Shown one piece after another: positions 27,155 to 35,968 of a stretch of 64,000 nucleotides of DNA. The notes under the pieces are model-generated. The model saw nothing but the letters and a program-made list of their open reading frames with translations. It searched no databases and was not told where the DNA came from. Numbering within the stretch: the stretch's first letter is position 1; every line of letters begins with the position of its first letter. Both the position numbers and the translations under genes were made by a program. Origin of the DNA: Herbaspirillum sp. Sphag64. GTDB lineage: Bacteria; Pseudomonadota; Gammaproteobacteria; Burkholderiales; Burkholderiaceae_D. Location: positions 62,001 through 126,000 of the forward strand of contig NZ_JACHYE010000011.1 in the NCBI RefSeq assembly GCF_014192645.1, read 5' to 3'.

Positions 27155-28198
27155 ATGAACCGCCGCACCTGGCTAATAGCATTTGCTACCGTCAGCCTGA
27201 CGCTGCTTGCCGGCGTCGTCGCCTACACCACCGGACGGCCCTCGCCCGGTGCCGAGACGCGCTTGCCGATCATCATCAAATTCAGCCACGTGGTTGCCAA
27301 CAACACGCCCAAGGGCAAGGCTGCGCTGCGCTTCAAGGAGCTTGCCGAAGCCGCCACCCATGGCCGCGTCAAGGTTGAGGTTTATCCCAATAGCAGTCTC
27401 TACAAGGACAAGGAAGAGCTGGAAGCGCTGCAACTGGGCGCGGTGCAGATGCTGGCACCATCGCTGGCCAAGTTCGGGCCGTTTGGCGTGAAGGAGTTTG
27501 AGGTGTTCGATCTGCCTTACATCTTCCCCAGCAAGGCCGCGTTGTATCGCGTCACCCAAGGTCCGATCGGGCGCGACCTGTTCAAGAAACTGGAGCCCAA
27601 GGGCATCACCGGTCTGGCCTATTGGGACAATGGCTTCAAGGTGATGTCGGCCAATCGCCCCTTACATGTACCGGCGGATTTTCGTGGCTTACGCATGCGG
27701 ATCCAGTCGTCCAAGGTACTTGATGCACAGATGCGTGCCCTCGGCGCTGTGCCGCAGGTATTGGCGTTTTCTGAGGTTTATCCGGCGTTGCAGAGCGGGG
27801 TGGTTGATGGTACCGAGAATCCGCCCTCGAATCTGTACACGCAAAAGATGAACGAAGTACAAAAGTACGTCACCGTCTCTGATCACGGCTATCTAGGCTA
27901 TGCCGTCATCGTCAACAAGAAGTTCTGGGAAGGTTTGCCCGAGGACATTCGTGCAGCGCTCGAAGGTGCCATGCAGCAAGCCACCGACTACGCCAATGCC
28001 ATTGCCCAGCAGGAAAACGATGTCGCCCTGGCCGCCGTCCAGAAAACCGGGAAAACCGTCGTCTACCACCTCAGCGACAGCGAAAAGGCCCAATGGCGCG
28101 CTGCCTTGTTGCCGGTGCAGCAACAGATGGAGGCACGCCTTGGCAAGGACTTGATCGATGCCCTAAATCACGAGGCTGAAGCGGCAGAAATCAAATAA
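27155..28198 (+). CDS. dctP: TRAP-type periplasmic solute-binding protein, DctP-like
   Basis: A 347-residue secreted binding protein. Residues 1-28 form a signal peptide or anchor (RRTWLIAFATVSLTLLAGVV). The mature part is typical DctP: IKFSHVVANNTPKGKAA, SSLYKDKEELEALQLGAVQM, and LRMRIQSSKVLDAQ, whose first or second arginine binds the carboxylate. VVDGTENPPSNLY follows. It is divergent from dctS. No dctQ or dctM membrane partners follow; after the stop come about 490 bp and then ogt. Either the permease is elsewhere, or this protein serves the DctS sensor or the AEC carrier. Confidence 0.9.
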   Translation: MNRRTWLIAFATVSLTLLAGVVAYTTGRPSPGAETRLPIIIKFSHVVANNTPKGKAALRFKELAEAATHGRVKVEVYPNSSLYKDKEELEALQLGAVQMLAPSLAKFGPFGVKEFEVFDLPYIFPSKAALYRVTQGPIGRDLFKKLEPKGITGLAYWDNGFKVMSANRPLHVPADFRGLRMRIQSSKVLDAQMRALGAVPQVLAFSEVYPALQSGVVDGTENPPSNLYTQKMNEVQKYVTVSDHGYLGYAVIVNKKFWEGLPEDIRAALEGAMQQATDYANAIAQQENDVALAAVQKTGKTVVYHLSDSEKAQWRAALLPVQQQMEARLGKDLIDALNHEAEAAEIK

Positions 28199-28694
28199 TT
28201 CCGAGTCGTATGTTGCTGTTGTAAAGTTGATTATTGTTGATAACTTTATCTCTTTTGCTTCTATATATTGTAAAAATGTATTGATTTTGTTTTTTTTAGG
28301 CTGTTGCTATTCAGCATCATTCTGCTTTGCGCAAAAAGTACTTTTAATGCTTCATAAGTGCTGTTAAAGTGCCACCTTCGTCAGCAAAAGCGTAAAGATT
28401 TGGTGACCAGAAATTGCGCAGCTGTGATGAGCCATTGGTCAGGTCTGACGATAAAGAATTTTACGAGGGTGATGCATAACAAGCGGTATCGATACCGAGG
28501 GCAATGAGGAGACGTGGGCTTAAGAAGCTGTCTGAACAGCCGGGCACACACACAATATTCGAGGCGCATCGTGAGATGCGCCTTTTTTATTGTCCGGCAT
28601 ATTGCTCGGCTTATTGCCCGATTTCAACGCTGCATTGGGTGGTGCATCGGCTTGTGCTTAAATAGCGCATTGCCTGCCAACCGTTATCGACGAC
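28199..28694. ncRNA. Intergenic region with a terminator; possible small RNA
   Basis: About 490 bp with no credible ORF, AT-rich at the left and then of normal composition. It ends in a strong plus-strand terminator (28563-28588) that lies 365 bp after dctP, too far to be its ordinary terminator. Either a long dctP 3' UTR or an independent small RNA transcribed from about 28450 would explain it. I could not find a convincing promoter, so the RNA is only a possibility. Confidence 0.25.
28563..28588 (+). terminator. Strong intrinsic terminator
   Basis: An 8-bp perfect stem ggcgcatc/gatgcgcc, loop gtga, then six T. Confidence 0.85.
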
Positions 28695-29192
28695 ATGAAC
28701 GCCAGTTCCGCCACCGCGCTCTTCTCTGCCATCATCGCCGCCCCTTTCGGTGCGGTCGGTATTCGTACCGATGGCTGTGCCCTGCAGGAGATCGTCTATC
28801 TGCCACCGCATTTCCCTGAAAAAGACCCTGCCGACACCATCGCCGAGCAGGTCGCGCAGCAGCTGCAAGCCTACCTGCAGCATGCAGATCATCGCTTCAC
28901 GTTACCTTTGCCACAGGTTGGCAGCGACTTTCAGCGCCGTGTCTGGGCCGCGATTGCCAGCATCCCGCGCGGTGAAGTGCGCACCTATGGCCAGATTGCC
29001 AAACTGATCAAATCCGCGCCGCGTGCCGTCGGTCAGGCCTGCGGTGCTAACTGGTTCCCGCTCGTCATCCCGTGCCACCGCGTGACAGCCGCTGGCGGTC
29101 TGGGCGGCTTTGCCCACCATGACGATGCCGACGGCTTCCATCTCAATGTCAAACGCTGGTTGCTCGCGCATGAGGGTGTGCATGGTTACTGA
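28695..29192 (+). CDS. ogt: Methylated-DNA--protein-cysteine methyltransferase
   Basis: Removes O6-alkyl groups from guanine by irreversible transfer to its own cysteine. The 165-residue protein has the small N-terminal domain and the DNA-binding C-terminal domain: FQRRVWAAIASIPRGEVRTY, the arginine finger and AVGQACGANW, and the active site IPCHRV with the acceptor Cys. GGLGGFAHHDDAD and KRWLLAHE complete the signature. Its last 11 bases overlap the start of xerD, so both are probably on one mRNA. Confidence 0.94.
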   Translation: MNASSATALFSAIIAAPFGAVGIRTDGCALQEIVYLPPHFPEKDPADTIAEQVAQQLQAYLQHADHRFTLPLPQVGSDFQRRVWAAIASIPRGEVRTYGQIAKLIKSAPRAVGQACGANWFPLVIPCHRVTAAGGLGGFAHHDDADGFHLNVKRWLLAHEGVHGY

Positions 29193-30153
29193 AGCAGGTC
29201 CAAAGCGCGCAACGCCGTCAACACCAGCAAAGGCTGAAAAGCCGGAGAAACCATTCGCCACCGGTGCCAGTCTGGCGGCCATTGACGAGTTCTGCGACAC
29301 GCTCTGGCTCGAAGATGGTCTCGCCAAGAATTCACTCGAAGCCTACCGACGCGACATGACGCTCTTTGCGCACTGGTTGCAAAGCCAGCGCCACAAGGAC
29401 CTGCTGGCCACGCAAGCGGACGACCTCAACGGCTACTTTGCTGCCCGTCATGCCGATACCAAGGCTAGCTCAGCCAACCGTCGGCTGGCGGTGCTCAAGC
29501 GCTTCTTTCAGCTGGCATTGCGTCAGAACCGCATCAGTACCGATCCGTGTCTGCGCCTGAAGTCGGCCAAACAGCCGCCGCGCTTCCCCAAGGTGTTGTC
29601 AGAAGGGCAGGTCGATGCTTTGCTGGCCGCACCCGACGTCGGCACGCCGTTGGGCCTGCGTGACCGCACCATGCTGGAGTTGATGTATGCCAGTGGCCTG
29701 CGGGTCTCGGAGCTCGTGTTGTTAAAGTCGATTGAGGTCGGCATGAACGAAGGCGTGCTGCGCATTACCGGCAAGGGCAACAAGACCCGGCTGGTACCGT
29801 TTGGGGAAGAAGCACGCAGCTGGATCGAGCGCTATCTGCAGGAAGCCCGGCCGCTGATTCTGGCAGGCCAGATTGACGATGCCTTGTTTGTGACCGCACG
29901 CGGCGGTGCCATGACGCGCCAGATGTTCTGGACCCTGATCAAAAAATACGCGCATCAGGCCGACATCCGCGTGCCACTCTCACCGCACACCTTGCGGCAC
30001 GCCTTTGCTACGCATCTGCTCAATCATGGTGCCGACTTGCGGGTGGTCCAAATGCTGCTTGGGCATGCCGATATCTCCACCACGCAGATATACACCCACG
30101 TCGCCCGAGAGCGGCTCAAAAAGCTGCATGCCGAGCACCATCCGCGTGGTTAA
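29182..30153 (+). CDS. xerD: Site-specific tyrosine recombinase XerD
   Basis: Resolves chromosome dimers at dif with XerC and FtsK. The 323-residue protein has a SAM-like N-domain (SLEAYRRDMTLFAHWL) and the full catalytic set: Arg in YASGLRVSELV, Lys in GKGNKTRLVPF, His and Arg in SPHTLRHAFATHLL, His in LLGHADISTTQIYTHV and the nucleophile Tyr in the same stretch. The start at 29182 has GAGGG 5 bp upstream and overlaps ogt; the frame extends to 29110 within ogt and is rejected. It is a host gene, not an island integrase. Confidence 0.94.
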   Translation: MVTEAGPKRATPSTPAKAEKPEKPFATGASLAAIDEFCDTLWLEDGLAKNSLEAYRRDMTLFAHWLQSQRHKDLLATQADDLNGYFAARHADTKASSANRRLAVLKRFFQLALRQNRISTDPCLRLKSAKQPPRFPKVLSEGQVDALLAAPDVGTPLGLRDRTMLELMYASGLRVSELVLLKSIEVGMNEGVLRITGKGNKTRLVPFGEEARSWIERYLQEARPLILAGQIDDALFVTARGGAMTRQMFWTLIKKYAHQADIRVPLSPHTLRHAFATHLLNHGADLRVVQMLLGHADISTTQIYTHVARERLKKLHAEHHPRG

Positions 30154-30229
30154 TGTCGGTGAGTGCCGGTGAATACCGAGGTCGCCGCAAGGTGCCAAAT
30201 TCAGCCTCTTGCGGCATAATGTGCGCCCA

Positions 30230-30724
30230 ATGAGCGCGAAAAAAGACCACGTATCCGAAACTCCGGCCACGCAATTCCTGCGTAAGCACGGCATTGCCTT
30301 TACCGAACATCCTTACGCCTATGAAGAGCACGGCGGCACTAGCGTGTCGGCGCGTGAACTGGGTGTGGAGGAGCATCACGTCATCAAGACACTGGTAATG
30401 CAGGACGAAGCTGCCAAGCCGTTGCTGGTGCTGATGCATGGCGACCGCAAGGTGTCCACTAAGAATCTGGCGCGGCAAGTCGGCTGCAAGTCGATTGAGC
30501 CGTGCAAGCCTGAGGTTGCCAATCGTCATTCTGGCTTTCTAATCGGTGGCACATCGCCCTTCGGTACGCGCAAAGCGATGTCGGTCTATGTCGAAGAAAC
30601 CATCCTTGCTTTGCCAAAAATTTATATTAATGGTGGCCGCCGTGGGTTTTTGATCGGGATTGATCCGACCGTGATCGCTGCCGTTTTGCCTAGCAAGCCG
30701 GTACACTGCGCGCTGGAAGAATAA
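30230..30724 (+). CDS. ybaK: Cys-tRNA(Pro)/Cys-tRNA(Cys) deacylase YbaK
   Basis: A 164-residue trans-editing enzyme of the YbaK/EbsC family that hydrolyses Cys-tRNA(Pro) formed by prolyl-tRNA synthetase. Visible are TLVMQDEAAKPLLVLMHGD and the lysine of GDRKVSTKNLARQV. GGTSPFGTRKAMSVYVEE is the conserved substrate loop, and INGGRRGFLIGIDP ends the fold. The start at 30230 (MSAKKDH) is preferred to 30209. It lies between xerD and plsY on the same strand. Confidence 0.94.
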   Translation: MSAKKDHVSETPATQFLRKHGIAFTEHPYAYEEHGGTSVSARELGVEEHHVIKTLVMQDEAAKPLLVLMHGDRKVSTKNLARQVGCKSIEPCKPEVANRHSGFLIGGTSPFGTRKAMSVYVEETILALPKIYINGGRRGFLIGIDPTVIAAVLPSKPVHCALEE

Positions 30725-30763
30725 AGACCGCAGTTGGTCTGCTGATAAAACAATGAGGAAACA

Positions 30764-31372
30764 ATGAATACAGTGCTGTTTGCTATCGCCGCCTATCTGA
30801 TTGGCTCGATTTCGTTTGCGGTGGTCGTCACCAAACTGATGGGCTTGTCTGACCCGCGCACTTACGGTTCCAAGAATCCGGGTGCGACCAATGTGCTACG
30901 TAGCGGTAACAAGAAGGCGGCAGTGTTGACCTTGCTAGGGGATGGTTTCAAGGGTTGGCTGGCGGTGTGGCTAGCACTGAAATTTGGCCCACAGTATGGT
31001 GTTGAAGAGGTAGGTATTGCGCTGGTGGTGATTGGGGTATTTCTGGGGCATTTGTGGCCGGTGTTTTTCCGCTTTGTGGGCGGTAAGGGTGTGGCGACGG
31101 CGTTGGGGGTTTTGCTGGCGATCAATGGCTGGTTGGGTTTGGCGACCTTGGCGACCTGGTTGATCATTGCGTATGCGTTCCGTTATTCGTCACTGGCGGC
31201 GCTGGTTGCGGCGGTGTTTGCACCGTTCTATTACGGCTTGCTGTTTGGTGATACAGGGCCGATCTTGTTTGCGGTGTTGGCGATGAGTGTATTGTTGCTG
31301 TATCGCCATCGGAAGAACATTAGCAACTTATTGGCGGGTAAGGAAAGTCGTATCGGTGACAAGAAGAAGTAA
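30764..31372 (+). CDS. plsY: Acyl-phosphate glycerol-3-phosphate acyltransferase PlsY
   Basis: The first acylation in phospholipid synthesis: transfer of an acyl group from acyl phosphate to glycerol-3-phosphate at the inner membrane. The 202-residue protein has five hydrophobic segments and the three PlsY motifs: [29 protein letters not shown] and [16 protein letters not shown]-type site lies upstream. A strong terminator follows at 31394-31426. Confidence 0.95.
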   Translation: MNTVLFAIAAYLIGSISFAVVVTKLMGLSDPRTYGSKNPGATNVLRSGNKKAAVLTLLGDGFKGWLAVWLALKFGPQYGVEEVGIALVVIGVFLGHLWPVFFRFVGGKGVATALGVLLAINGWLGLATLATWLIIAYAFRYSSLAALVAAVFAPFYYGLLFGDTGPILFAVLAMSVLLLYRHRKNISNLLAGKESRIGDKKK

Positions 31373-31393
31373 GTTCTTTTTGCATCGTATCAG

Positions 31394-31426
31394 CGCCGCG
31401 ACGAAGCAGTTTGTCGCGGCGTTTTT
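31394..31426 (+). terminator. plsY terminator
   Basis: A 9-bp G+C-rich stem (cgccgcgac/gtcgcggcg) with a 10-nt loop, followed by five T, 22 bp after the plsY stop. Confidence 0.85.
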
Positions 31427-31444
31427 GTTGGTGTTGTGTGTTGT

Positions 31445-31786
31445 TTAGTCAGTTTCGGCGAGCCAGTCGATGCGTTGGCGGGCGTCTTGGCGGAGCAGGT
31501 TGGTGGCGGCAATCGAGAGGCGTATCAGGTGGTCGGCTTCGACGATGCTGATGGCGGGTTTGCGCCAGTTTGCGGGTTCTGTGTCGGCGTTGGCTTCGCG
31601 TTCTATGGCGCTGGTGTAGAAGAGTTGCAGGCAGGTGTGGATGCCGTTGCTGATGTCGAGGGTGGTTTCGAGGAAGGTGCCGTATTGGGAGCCTTGGCTG
31701 GCGCCTTCGATCCAGTGGAAGTCTTCGTGGGCGGAGTAGGTGTGGGTGGATGTGTCGTTGTCAGATTGAGAATTGCGATTAGTCAT
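31445..31786 (-). CDS. Small protein of unknown function, paralogue of 3414-3785
   Basis: A 113-residue protein, unrecognised. It shares with the protein at 3414-3785 the blocks DFHWIEG, then QYGTFLETTLDISNGIH, CLQLFY and a C-terminal helix with ADHLIRLSIAATNLLR. The N-terminal 18 residues are polar and variable. The start at 31786 is fixed by a GGAGA site 5 bp upstream and by analogy with the paralogue; a longer frame to 31936 runs through the leader. Promoter and leader are conserved between the two copies. Confidence 0.75.
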   Translation of the reverse strand: MTNRNSQSDNDTSTHTYSAHEDFHWIEGASQGSQYGTFLETTLDISNGIHTCLQLFYTSAIEREANADTEPANWRKPAISIVEADHLIRLSIAATNLLRQDARQRIDWLAETD

Positions 31787-31901
31787 GATGTCTCCGTTTG
31801 CAGTGGGTAGAATCCGCCGGCCTCTCGTAAGAGGTGGACGGCGGGCGCAAGACGGCAATTTGTAGCAGGTCGTCAAACCCGGTCCTCTCTTTTTCGAGGA
31901 C
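31787..31901 (-). promoter_or_regulatory. Conserved 5' leader of the gene at 31445-31786
   Basis: About 115 nt. Near the predicted transcript 5' end is a hairpin with stem gtcctc/gaggac. It is followed by gggtttgacgacctg and gtcttgcgcccgcc, both shared with the leader at 3786-4017, then a second small hairpin (ctct/agag region) and the ribosome-binding site. Confidence 0.6.
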
Positions 31902-31907
31902 GAAGTC

Positions 31908-31936
31908 AGCCTACCGGGCGCTAATTCCGGGGTCAA
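31908..31936 (-). promoter_or_regulatory. Promoter of the gene at 31445-31786
   Basis: Minus strand: -35 TTGACC (31931-31936), 17-bp spacer, -10 TAGGCT (31908-31913). The -35 box and spacer length are identical to those at 4024-4052. Confidence 0.6.
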
Positions 31937-31992
31937 TTAAAAATTGCCTAAATGCTACTTTTTGCAATTCACTCGCTTGAGCTGCTGATTTT

Positions 31993-32599
31993 GTTGGCTC
32001 TTCGGACGACCAAGCCGGGGGCGGCCCGGCAGCCGCTCACTTTTCTTGCTTCGCCAAGAAAAGTAAGCAAAAGAAGGCGACCGCAACTTCCATCGCCCCT
32101 TCGGGGTGCCCGGCACCGTGCCGCATCAATCGGGACCGATGCAAACTCGCTGCGCTCAGACAAGCATCGATCTTTTTCCGATTGCTGCAACACAGTACCG
32201 GCGACTCCACATGCGGAATTCTTTCACCGGCTCGCTACGCATTGCCTTGGTAGGGTGAGTTGCGACGGTATTAGGGGTTAGCTTTTTTCTTTTTCTTTTT
32301 CAGTTTTTAGAGTGAATGCTAAGGCTGAATTTGATTGTATTCGTCAGTGCGATGCGAAGCGAGCCGGTGAAAGAATTCCGCATGTGGAGTCGCCGCTGAT
32401 GCGCTGCGGCAATCGGAAAAAGAGAAGCGCTTGTTTGAGCGAAGCGAGTTGTGCGCTTCTCCCGATTGACGTGGTGCAGCGGCGGGAACCCCGAAGGGGC
32501 GACGTAAATTGCGGTCGCCTTCTTTTGCTTACTTTTCTTGGCGAAGCAAGAAAAGTGAGTGGCTGCCGGGCCACCCCCGGCTAGGTCGTCCGAAGAGAC
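31993..32599. repeat. Large imperfect inverted repeat (two arms of about 255 bp)
   Basis: The left arm (about 31993-32246) and the right arm (about 32345-32599) are reverse complements over their whole length, with blocks of near identity: ctcttcggacgacc, cacttttcttgcttcgccaa, gcaaaagaaggcgaccgcaa, ccccttcgggg and tccacatgcggaattctttc. Internal parts are less similar. The 98-bp centre is T-rich. Open frames in it are by-products of the repeat. It fills the space between the promoter of the small unknown gene and the end of tsaD. It may be a miniature mobile element or a large bidirectional hairpin. Confidence 0.8.
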
Positions 32600-32628
32600 A
32601 ATAGAATGAGCGAAGAAAAACCAGAAAT

Positions 32629-33672
32629 CTAAGCAGCAGGCACAAAATCCGGATGCAACTCATCCAACGGCCAGCGTGGTCGCACACTAAAAGCGTAATG
32701 ACGGGTTGCAGCCTCAGGATGAGAAAGCAAGCGCATGGCACCCGCAAAGGCGATCATCGCCCCGTTATCGGTACAAAACTCCAGCTCCGGATAAAACACC
32801 TGAAAGCGGCGCTTCACCGCAGCCGCATCCAGCGCCGTCCGCAACTGCCGGTTAGCGCCCACACCACCAGCGATCACCAGCCGCTTCATGCCAGTATGCT
32901 TCAATGCATTCACACACTTCGCCACCAGCACCTCCACCAGCGCCTCTACAAAGGCACGGGCAATATTCGCCTTATCGGCCTCCGTGAGCTCCCCCGGATG
33001 ATTCTTCACCACGGTCAACACCGCCGTCTTCAAACCAGAAAAACTGAAATCAAAATTCTTCGCATGCAACATCGGACGCGGTAACTGATAGACATCCGGC
33101 TGCCCCGATTCCGCCAAACGCGAGATTGCCGGCCCACCCGGATAGCTCAATCCCAGTAGCTTGGCAGACTTATCAAACGCCTCACCAGCCGCATCGTCCA
33201 GTGTTTCCCCCAGCAAGGTATAGCGCCCCACACCATCGACCAGCATCAACTGCGTGTGCCCCCCCGACACCAGCAACGCCACAAACGGAAACTCAGGGGG
33301 ATTGGATGCCAGCAACGGCGACAACAGATGTCCCTCCAGATGGTGCACACCCAACACCGGCTTATCCAGCGCCAGACCTAAACCACACGCCACCGACGCA
33401 CCGACCAGCAGCGCACCTGCCAGCCCTGGGCCTTGCGTGTAGGCGATGGCATCAATGTCCTGATGGGCAAGCCCACACTTTTCGAACACCTGCCGCAACA
33501 ACGGCAGCGCACGCCGCACATGGTCACGCGAGGCCAGCTCAGGCACGACGCCACCATATTCTTCATGCATCGCAATTTGCGAATGCAGGGCGTGGGCCAG
33601 CAAGCCTTTGTCCGTGTCGTATAAGGCCAGACCGGTTTCATCACAGGAAGATTCGACGCCGAGAACAATCAT
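32629..33672 (-). CDS. tsaD: tRNA N6-adenosine threonylcarbamoyltransferase TsaD
   Basis: The catalytic subunit for t6A37 synthesis, working with TsaB and TsaE (tsaE is at 21717). The 347-residue ASKHA-fold protein has [13 protein letters not shown], the metal-binding HHLEGH near residue 110, [22 protein letters not shown] and the ATP-binding stretch [13 protein letters not shown]. Near the C-terminus are [12 protein letters not shown] and the metal ligand Asp. It is a single gene, divergent from ybiB. The inverted repeat lies just after its stop. Confidence 0.96.
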   Translation of the reverse strand: MIVLGVESSCDETGLALYDTDKGLLAHALHSQIAMHEEYGGVVPELASRDHVRRALPLLRQVFEKCGLAHQDIDAIAYTQGPGLAGALLVGASVACGLGLALDKPVLGVHHLEGHLLSPLLASNPPEFPFVALLVSGGHTQLMLVDGVGRYTLLGETLDDAAGEAFDKSAKLLGLSYPGGPAISRLAESGQPDVYQLPRPMLHAKNFDFSFSGLKTAVLTVVKNHPGELTEADKANIARAFVEALVEVLVAKCVNALKHTGMKRLVIAGGVGANRQLRTALDAAAVKRRFQVFYPELEFCTDNGAMIAFAGAMRLLSHPEAATRHYAFSVRPRWPLDELHPDFVPAA

Positions 33673-33813
33673 TGCAGCAGGAGAGTAAGAGGTGAGGGGA
33701 ACGCGCGAAATAAGCGCAAGCAGCTATTGTAAAGGAAAGCAGGTCCAAGCCCGTCCAGCACAAGCCGCCATGCTTGGTGTAACCTTGCGCAGACTTCACT
33801 TTAGAGTACGGCA

Positions 33814-34782
33814 ATGACGCAATCGAATCAGGACATGCTGGCTGCGGCCCGCTTCATCAAGGAAATCGGCCGAGGCAAGGATGGCGCGCGCAGTCTCTCG
33901 CGAGATGATGCACAACTGCTCTACAGCGCCATGCTGGACCGGCGCGTGAGTGATCTGGAGCTGGGCGCAATCCTGCTGGCTATGCGCGTCAAGGGCGAGT
34001 CGGTGGAGGAGATTGCTGGCTTTCTGGCGGCAGCCGAAGCCAGCTTCACACCATTGCAGGCACCTGCAGGTCGGCCTGCGCCGGTGGTCTTGCCGAGCTA
34101 CAACGGCTCGCGCCATATGGCTAACCTGACACCGTTGCTGGCCTTGTTGCTGGCACGTGAAGGCGTACCGGTATTGATGCATGGTGTTACGCACGATCCA
34201 CAACGGGTCACTAGTGCCGAGATTTTTGCTGCACTTGGTTTGCCGCATGCCGCTGATGCTCCACAAGCCGAGGCGGCGCTGGACGCCGGGCAGCCGGTGT
34301 TTATTCCGATCCAGCATCTGGCACCGAAGCTAGCGCGTTTGCTGGCAATGCGCCGGATTTTGGGCGTGCGTAATTCAACGCATACGCTGGTCAAGATCAT
34401 GCAGCCATTTGCCAGGCCAGCATTGCGTCTGAGTTCGTACACCCATCCAGAATATCTGGAAATGTTGACCAATTATTTCACTAGCGCGGCACCCGCTGAG
34501 CGCGGCGATGCGTTTCTGATGCGCGGTACCGAAGGCGAGACCGTTGCCAATGCACGTCGCGCACAGCAGATTGCGTGGTTTCATGCCGGTGAGCAAACCA
34601 TTCTGGTGGAGAAGCAGCAGGTTGCCGAGGACTTGCCTGATTTGCCGGAAGGCCGTGATGCCACCACCACGGCCGCGTGGATCAGCGAGGTCATGGCTGG
34701 ACAACGTCCGGTGCCGCAATCCATTCAGGAGCAGGTGGCGCATTGCGTCACCGTCGCCAAAGATATTGCTAGTCGTCCATAA
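33814..34782 (+). CDS. ybiB: Glycosyltransferase family 3-like DNA-binding protein YbiB
   Basis: A 322-residue homologue of anthranilate phosphoribosyltransferase (TrpD) that belongs to the YbiB group, which binds nucleic acid and is not a tryptophan enzyme. The N-terminal helical domain has LYSAMLDRRVSDLELGAILLAMRVKG in two pieces typical of the family. Later come SYNGSRHMANLTPLLALLLA and LGVRNSTHTLVKIMQPF. The phosphoribosyl-diphosphate loop of true TrpD (GTGGD) is absent. It is divergent from tsaD and convergent with the small regulator at 34789. Confidence 0.88.
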   Translation: MTQSNQDMLAAARFIKEIGRGKDGARSLSRDDAQLLYSAMLDRRVSDLELGAILLAMRVKGESVEEIAGFLAAAEASFTPLQAPAGRPAPVVLPSYNGSRHMANLTPLLALLLAREGVPVLMHGVTHDPQRVTSAEIFAALGLPHAADAPQAEAALDAGQPVFIPIQHLAPKLARLLAMRRILGVRNSTHTLVKIMQPFARPALRLSSYTHPEYLEMLTNYFTSAAPAERGDAFLMRGTEGETVANARRAQQIAWFHAGEQTILVEKQQVAEDLPDLPEGRDATTTAAWISEVMAGQRPVPQSIQEQVAHCVTVAKDIASRP

Positions 34783-34788
34783 CGCAGG

Positions 34789-35223
34789 CTAGGCTTTGAC
34801 CTTGGCTTTGGTGTCGGCTTTCTTGGGCAATGCCGCGCTCACTTGCGCAAAAGCAAAAATGACTTCCTTGACGATCTTGCGTTGCGGCGCAGGAAGATTG
34901 ATGAAGGCCTCGAAGGCTTCCCGCTCACGATAGCCGATGGCTTCCTCCCATCGTGCACGACGCTTGTCAATGCGTTTGCCGATCTCTTCACCAAACCGCA
35001 GATGTTGCGGCGTGACAATGAGCCATTCTGCCAGTGTCTCCAGCTTGTCCTGATTGGGCATGGATTCGCCTAGTAGCCACCTGCGTACACCGTGCAAGGT
35101 CATCGGCTTGCCCCAATACCTCAGATTGAACTCGCGTTCGAGGACGGCAGGCTTTGCCTCATAACCGGCCTGCTCCATTGATGTTCGCAGTCGCTTGGCA
35201 AATTTTTCGTTCGCGTTTTCCAT
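34789..35223 (-). CDS. Small helix-turn-helix protein, putative regulator
   Basis: A 144-residue protein. Residues 5-75 resemble an XRE-type or phage-repressor-like helix-turn-helix: FAKRLRTSMEQAG, then VRRWLLGESMPNQDKLETLA, then WLIVTPQHLRFGE. The rest is a charged helix (AIGYREREAFEAFINLP) and a Lys/Ala-rich tail. Proteins of this layout are common in Burkholderiales, but their targets are unknown. It is convergent with ybiB (6 bp between the stops). Confidence 0.7.
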   Translation of the reverse strand: MENANEKFAKRLRTSMEQAGYEAKPAVLEREFNLRYWGKPMTLHGVRRWLLGESMPNQDKLETLAEWLIVTPQHLRFGEEIGKRIDKRRARWEEAIGYREREAFEAFINLPAPQRKIVKEVIFAFAQVSAALPKKADTKAKVKA

Positions 35224-35968
35224 TGCTGGAAGTTAATACCTAGTGGATCAAAGGAGGGTACTTTTGTTTTTGTGTTTAATTACCGTCTGAGCGTGACTTG
35301 TAATCAAGTGGGTGTTGTTGTACCAAGATGGCTAGTATCTTGGACTATTTTTCATTGCTCTGAAAGGAGACATTTGTAAGCTGTGGATATCTGCCAACAC
35401 CTGTTATTGGAAAGCAAATATCTCTGAATTCCGTTTAAAAATCACTATTTTGGTGCATTTGTTCTCTTTTTCGATATGCAACACGTTGCTTCTGATTAAT
35501 AGTGTGAATATCCTGTCAATTGTCGAAAAGACAGGTTTTTTGCGCATCGAAAAATTGCTCAAAAGAAGCTGGTAATATTTCTTTCAATCAGGCTAGAATA
35601 AGCCCGGACAAAGGGATTGGCCCGATTGCAGTGCTCCAGTGATGTGCAATTCGGATTACGTATTAAACGTAATAATCGCGCAATAAACTTGCTTCCACGC
35701 ATACCTACCTTTACGCGACGTTCTCCCCTTCCGTATGTTGACTTCTCCATGACGCCGATGTTGTCGTGTGCTTCACGGTTTCCCGAGCAGTACGTGTTGC
35801 TGCGAATTATCGCAGTAGCATTTGGCAGTTCAGCAAAGATTCAAAAAGATTCAATTGGATTCACGCAGTATCAATCAGTAGTCATTAGTATCAATTGGCG
35901 CCGTTGAGTTGGTGTGTTGATGCAGTACACAGTTTGAAACGGTAGATGCAGATGAATTGACTTGGAAT
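35224..35968. other. 745-bp AT-rich intergenic region with a terminator
   Basis: No credible ORF. It holds two small inverted repeats: acttg/caagt near 35296-35309 and a perfect ccaagat/atcttgg with a 7-bp centre at 35323-35343. A plus-strand terminator at 35512-35541 has no gene in front of it. A small RNA between about 35250 and 35541 is possible. The promoter of the GGDEF-EAL gene should lie at the right. Confidence 0.3.
35512..35541 (+). terminator. Orphan intrinsic terminator
   Basis: Stem cctgtc/gacagg, 12-nt loop, then six T. No coding gene ends before it on this strand. Confidence 0.65.

Noticed and set aside
28440-28588. Possible 6S RNA before ogt
   Set aside because: Some pairing and a terminator are present, but the long 6S closing stem and central bubble could not be drawn convincingly.
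31969-32584. Three 74-90 codon frames in the inverted repeat
   Set aside because: The frames on opposite arms are translations of the same repeat; they reflect the repeat and not protein conservation.
35617-35907. 96-codon frame before the GGDEF-EAL gene
   Set aside because: No similarity to any family and composition like the surrounding non-coding DNA.
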